Shown piece after piece: positions 62,466 to 64,000 of a DNA stretch of 64,000 bases. The DNA comes from CAYVVD01 sp964454975 (GTDB lineage Bacteria > Bacteroidota > Ignavibacteria > Kapaibacteriales > UBA2268), in assembly GCA_964454975.1 (NCBI GenBank), contig CAYVVD010000015.1:1-64000 (forward strand), in the 5' to 3' direction. The stretch's first letter is position 1. Each line of letters starts with the position of its first letter. Under the pieces are notes generated by a model. The model was not told the DNA's origin and did not search any database. It worked only from the letters and a program-made list of their open reading frames with translations. The translations under genes and the position numbers were made by a program.

Positions 62466-64000
62466 ATGGGCCTGCTCGGAAAAATATTTAATAAACAAAA
62501 AGAGGTTTTCACAGCCGACCTTAGCTATTTGCAGAGCAAGTTCAATAATTTTTTGCACTTACTCGAAAGCAACCACCACGCCCTGAAAGTGATGAGCGAC
62601 ATGGAAGAAAAATCCCTTGGTGAGTACGTTTTCGATATCAATTACATCCGCACAAGCCTCGATGAAATACGCGATAACATCAGCAGTATAATTGATAACC
62701 TGGTAATTCTCGGCGGTGATAAATATGACAAGCTATTCGAGCGATACATGCGAATTGATGATGAAATTGCATCCCTGCTCTCCAATAAGCGTACAATAGC
62801 TGAGGATGAATTAACAATCCCGCTTGAAAAGCTCAACCAGGCTATGGTGCACAGGGTTGGCAGCAAAAATGCCCAGCTTGGTGAGATTAATTCCCTGCCC
62901 GGGGTAACAATACCGAACGGATTTGCAATCACAGTCTGGGCATATAAGCGATTTATTGACAGCAACGACCTGCAAAACAGGATAAATAAACGAATAAGCT
63001 CAGTTGATATAAAGGATTTCTCCCAGCTTGTTACAATTAGCGATGAAATCCAGGAGATTGTTTACAGCAGTGTTGTGCCGGATGATGTCAGAAGCGCAAT
63101 ATTAAAATCTTATAAAAAACTGAACCAGGTAAACATCTCCGGCCTTGTTTCCGTGCGCTCAAGTGCACTCGGCGAAGACACAGGGCTCAGCTTTGCAGGG
63201 CAGTATGCCACATTTCTTGGAGTTAAGGAAGATGATGTGCTGAACAAGTACAAGCGTGTAATTGCAAGTAAGTTCACACCCAAAGCAATCTTCTACTTTT
63301 TGTCGCATTCTCTGGAAGAGTCGGAACTTGCTATGGGTGTTGGCTGTGTTGAGATGATTTTTGCCCGCTCAAGCGGGGTTATTTATACACGCAATCCCGT
63401 CCGGCCTAAAGAAGACTACATGATTGTAAATTCAATTTTCGGGCTGGGAAAATTACTGGTTGATGGCGAGATAAACCCGGATATATTTATCGTAAAGAGA
63501 AATGACACGAGCGAAATTGAAAACATACCCTCCCGGAAAGAATGCAGGCTTGTCCTTCAAAAAGATGGTGAAATTGTTAAGGAAAAGTTGCCTCCGGAGC
63601 TAATGGATGAGCTTTCACTCAGGGAAACGGAAATAATCGGCTTGGTGACGATTGCAAATAAAATAGAAAAACATTACGGCTTCCCGCTTGATATTGAATG
63701 GGCAATTAACAACAGTGGCAAAGTAGTTGTAATGCAGGTGCGCCCGCTTAAAATTATTGAAAGCGCTCCCGAACCAACTGTGCAGCAGATGCGCGGGTTA
63801 ACAAAAATTAACGAAGGCGCCACAACAGTCTGTCCCGGAGCAGAAGCGGGCAAAATCTGTCATATAAGCAGCCCTGACCACCTCGGCAAGATACCCGAAG
63901 GAAGCGTACTCGTAGCGCCACGGCCATTCCCCGGTCTAATTACAGCCATGGACAGCGCTGCCGCCCTTGTTACAAAGTTTGGCGGAATTGCCAGCCACAT
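62466..64000 (+). CDS. Phosphoenolpyruvate synthase/PPDK-like protein, 3' end cut by window
   Basis: From the ATG at 62466 the frame stays open to the end of the window (511 codons seen). The first roughly 110 residues are an extra N-terminal region. Then comes the PPDK/PEP-synthase ATP-grasp domain: LPGVTIPNGFAIT, VSVRSSALGEDTGLSFAGQY, GVIYTRNPV and DIEWAINNSGKVVVMQVRP. The phosphohistidine domain starts near the end, in TKFGGIASH, cut at the catalytic histidine. It could be PEP synthase or a related pyruvate/water dikinase; the PEP-binding C-terminal half is outside the window, so its presence is unknown. Confidence 0.9.
   Translation, partial: MGLLGKIFNKQKEVFTADLSYLQSKFNNFLHLLESNHHALKVMSDMEEKSLGEYVFDINYIRTSLDEIRDNISSIIDNLVILGGDKYDKLFERYMRIDDEIASLLSNKRTIAEDELTIPLEKLNQAMVHRVGSKNAQLGEINSLPGVTIPNGFAITVWAYKRFIDSNDLQNRINKRISSVDIKDFSQLVTISDEIQEIVYSSVVPDDVRSAILKSYKKLNQVNISGLVSVRSSALGEDTGLSFAGQYATFLGVKEDDVLNKYKRVIASKFTPKAIFYFLSHSLEESELAMGVGCVEMIFARSSGVIYTRNPVRPKEDYMIVNSIFGLGKLLVDGEINPDIFIVKRNDTSEIENIPSRKECRLVLQKDGEIVKEKLPPELMDELSLRETEIIGLVTIANKIEKHYGFPLDIEWAINNSGKVVVMQVRPLKIIESAPEPTVQQMRGLTKINEGATTVCPGAEAGKICHISSPDHLGKIPEGSVLVAPRPFPGLITAMDSAAALVTKFGGIASH

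Overview
The window looks like chromosomal DNA of an uncultured Bacteroidota-type bacterium (Ignavibacteria, Kapabacteria and Chlorobi relatives are plausible). Three exported proteins end in a type IX secretion (T9SS, Por) C-terminal sorting domain. A DUF2723/TMEM260-like membrane protein, a paired M16 peptidase couple and many short dispersed hairpin repeats also fit that group. The phylum call is inference. Two runs of ten N (7112-7121 and 40471-40480) show a scaffolded draft assembly, probably a metagenome bin.

Layout. 1-10 kb: a truncated PaaY-like hexapeptide protein, metG, divergent trmB, then a leftward run of an ABC exporter, paaG/paaH/paaI-like acyl-CoA genes and an alpha/beta hydrolase, and a TlpA-like thiol oxidoreductase. 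9.5-17.7 kb: a small T9SS protein, rlmB, a DUF2723 membrane protein, a PAS histidine kinase and a DegP/HtrA protease. 18.3-32.3 kb: two giant exported proteins (2549 and 2085 residues) read rightward and closed by a strong terminator. 32.4-36.1 kb: a MITE-like element, then phosphohexomutase, enolase, pterin carbinolamine dehydratase and thioredoxin, all leftward. 36.5-38.7 kb: three exported proteins of unknown function, the last an 80-residue protein with an IPTL/CTERM-like tail. 38.9-41.2 kb: aconitase.

41.4-45.3 kb is the highlight: a compact stand-alone type VI-B CRISPR locus. A 1081-residue Cas13b has its two HEPN RxxxxH motifs near the two ends. It is followed 76 bp later by a co-directional array of nine identical 36-bp repeats and eight spacers, two of them identical. 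No cas1, cas2, csx27 or csx28 lies next to it. A perfect 9-bp inverted repeat ends exactly where the first repeat begins.

45.5-64 kb is mostly housekeeping: a cupin, the rpmH-rnpA-yidD-yidC operon, a T9SS sialidase-like beta-propeller protein, a DUF3109 protein, rpoN with a dihydroorotate-dehydrogenase-like gene, an M28/PDZ peptidase, an orphan CheB-like regulator, an inactive/active M16 pair, and the start of a PEP-synthase/PPDK-like gene cut by the window end.

How the parts relate: the envelope theme is strong (T9SS cargo, DegP, TlpA, YidC, M16 and M28 peptidases, an ABC exporter). The Cas13b locus sits between two ordinary metabolic genes as an AT-rich insert, which suggests acquisition by horizontal transfer. 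I saw no tRNA, rRNA, prophage or complete insertion sequence.
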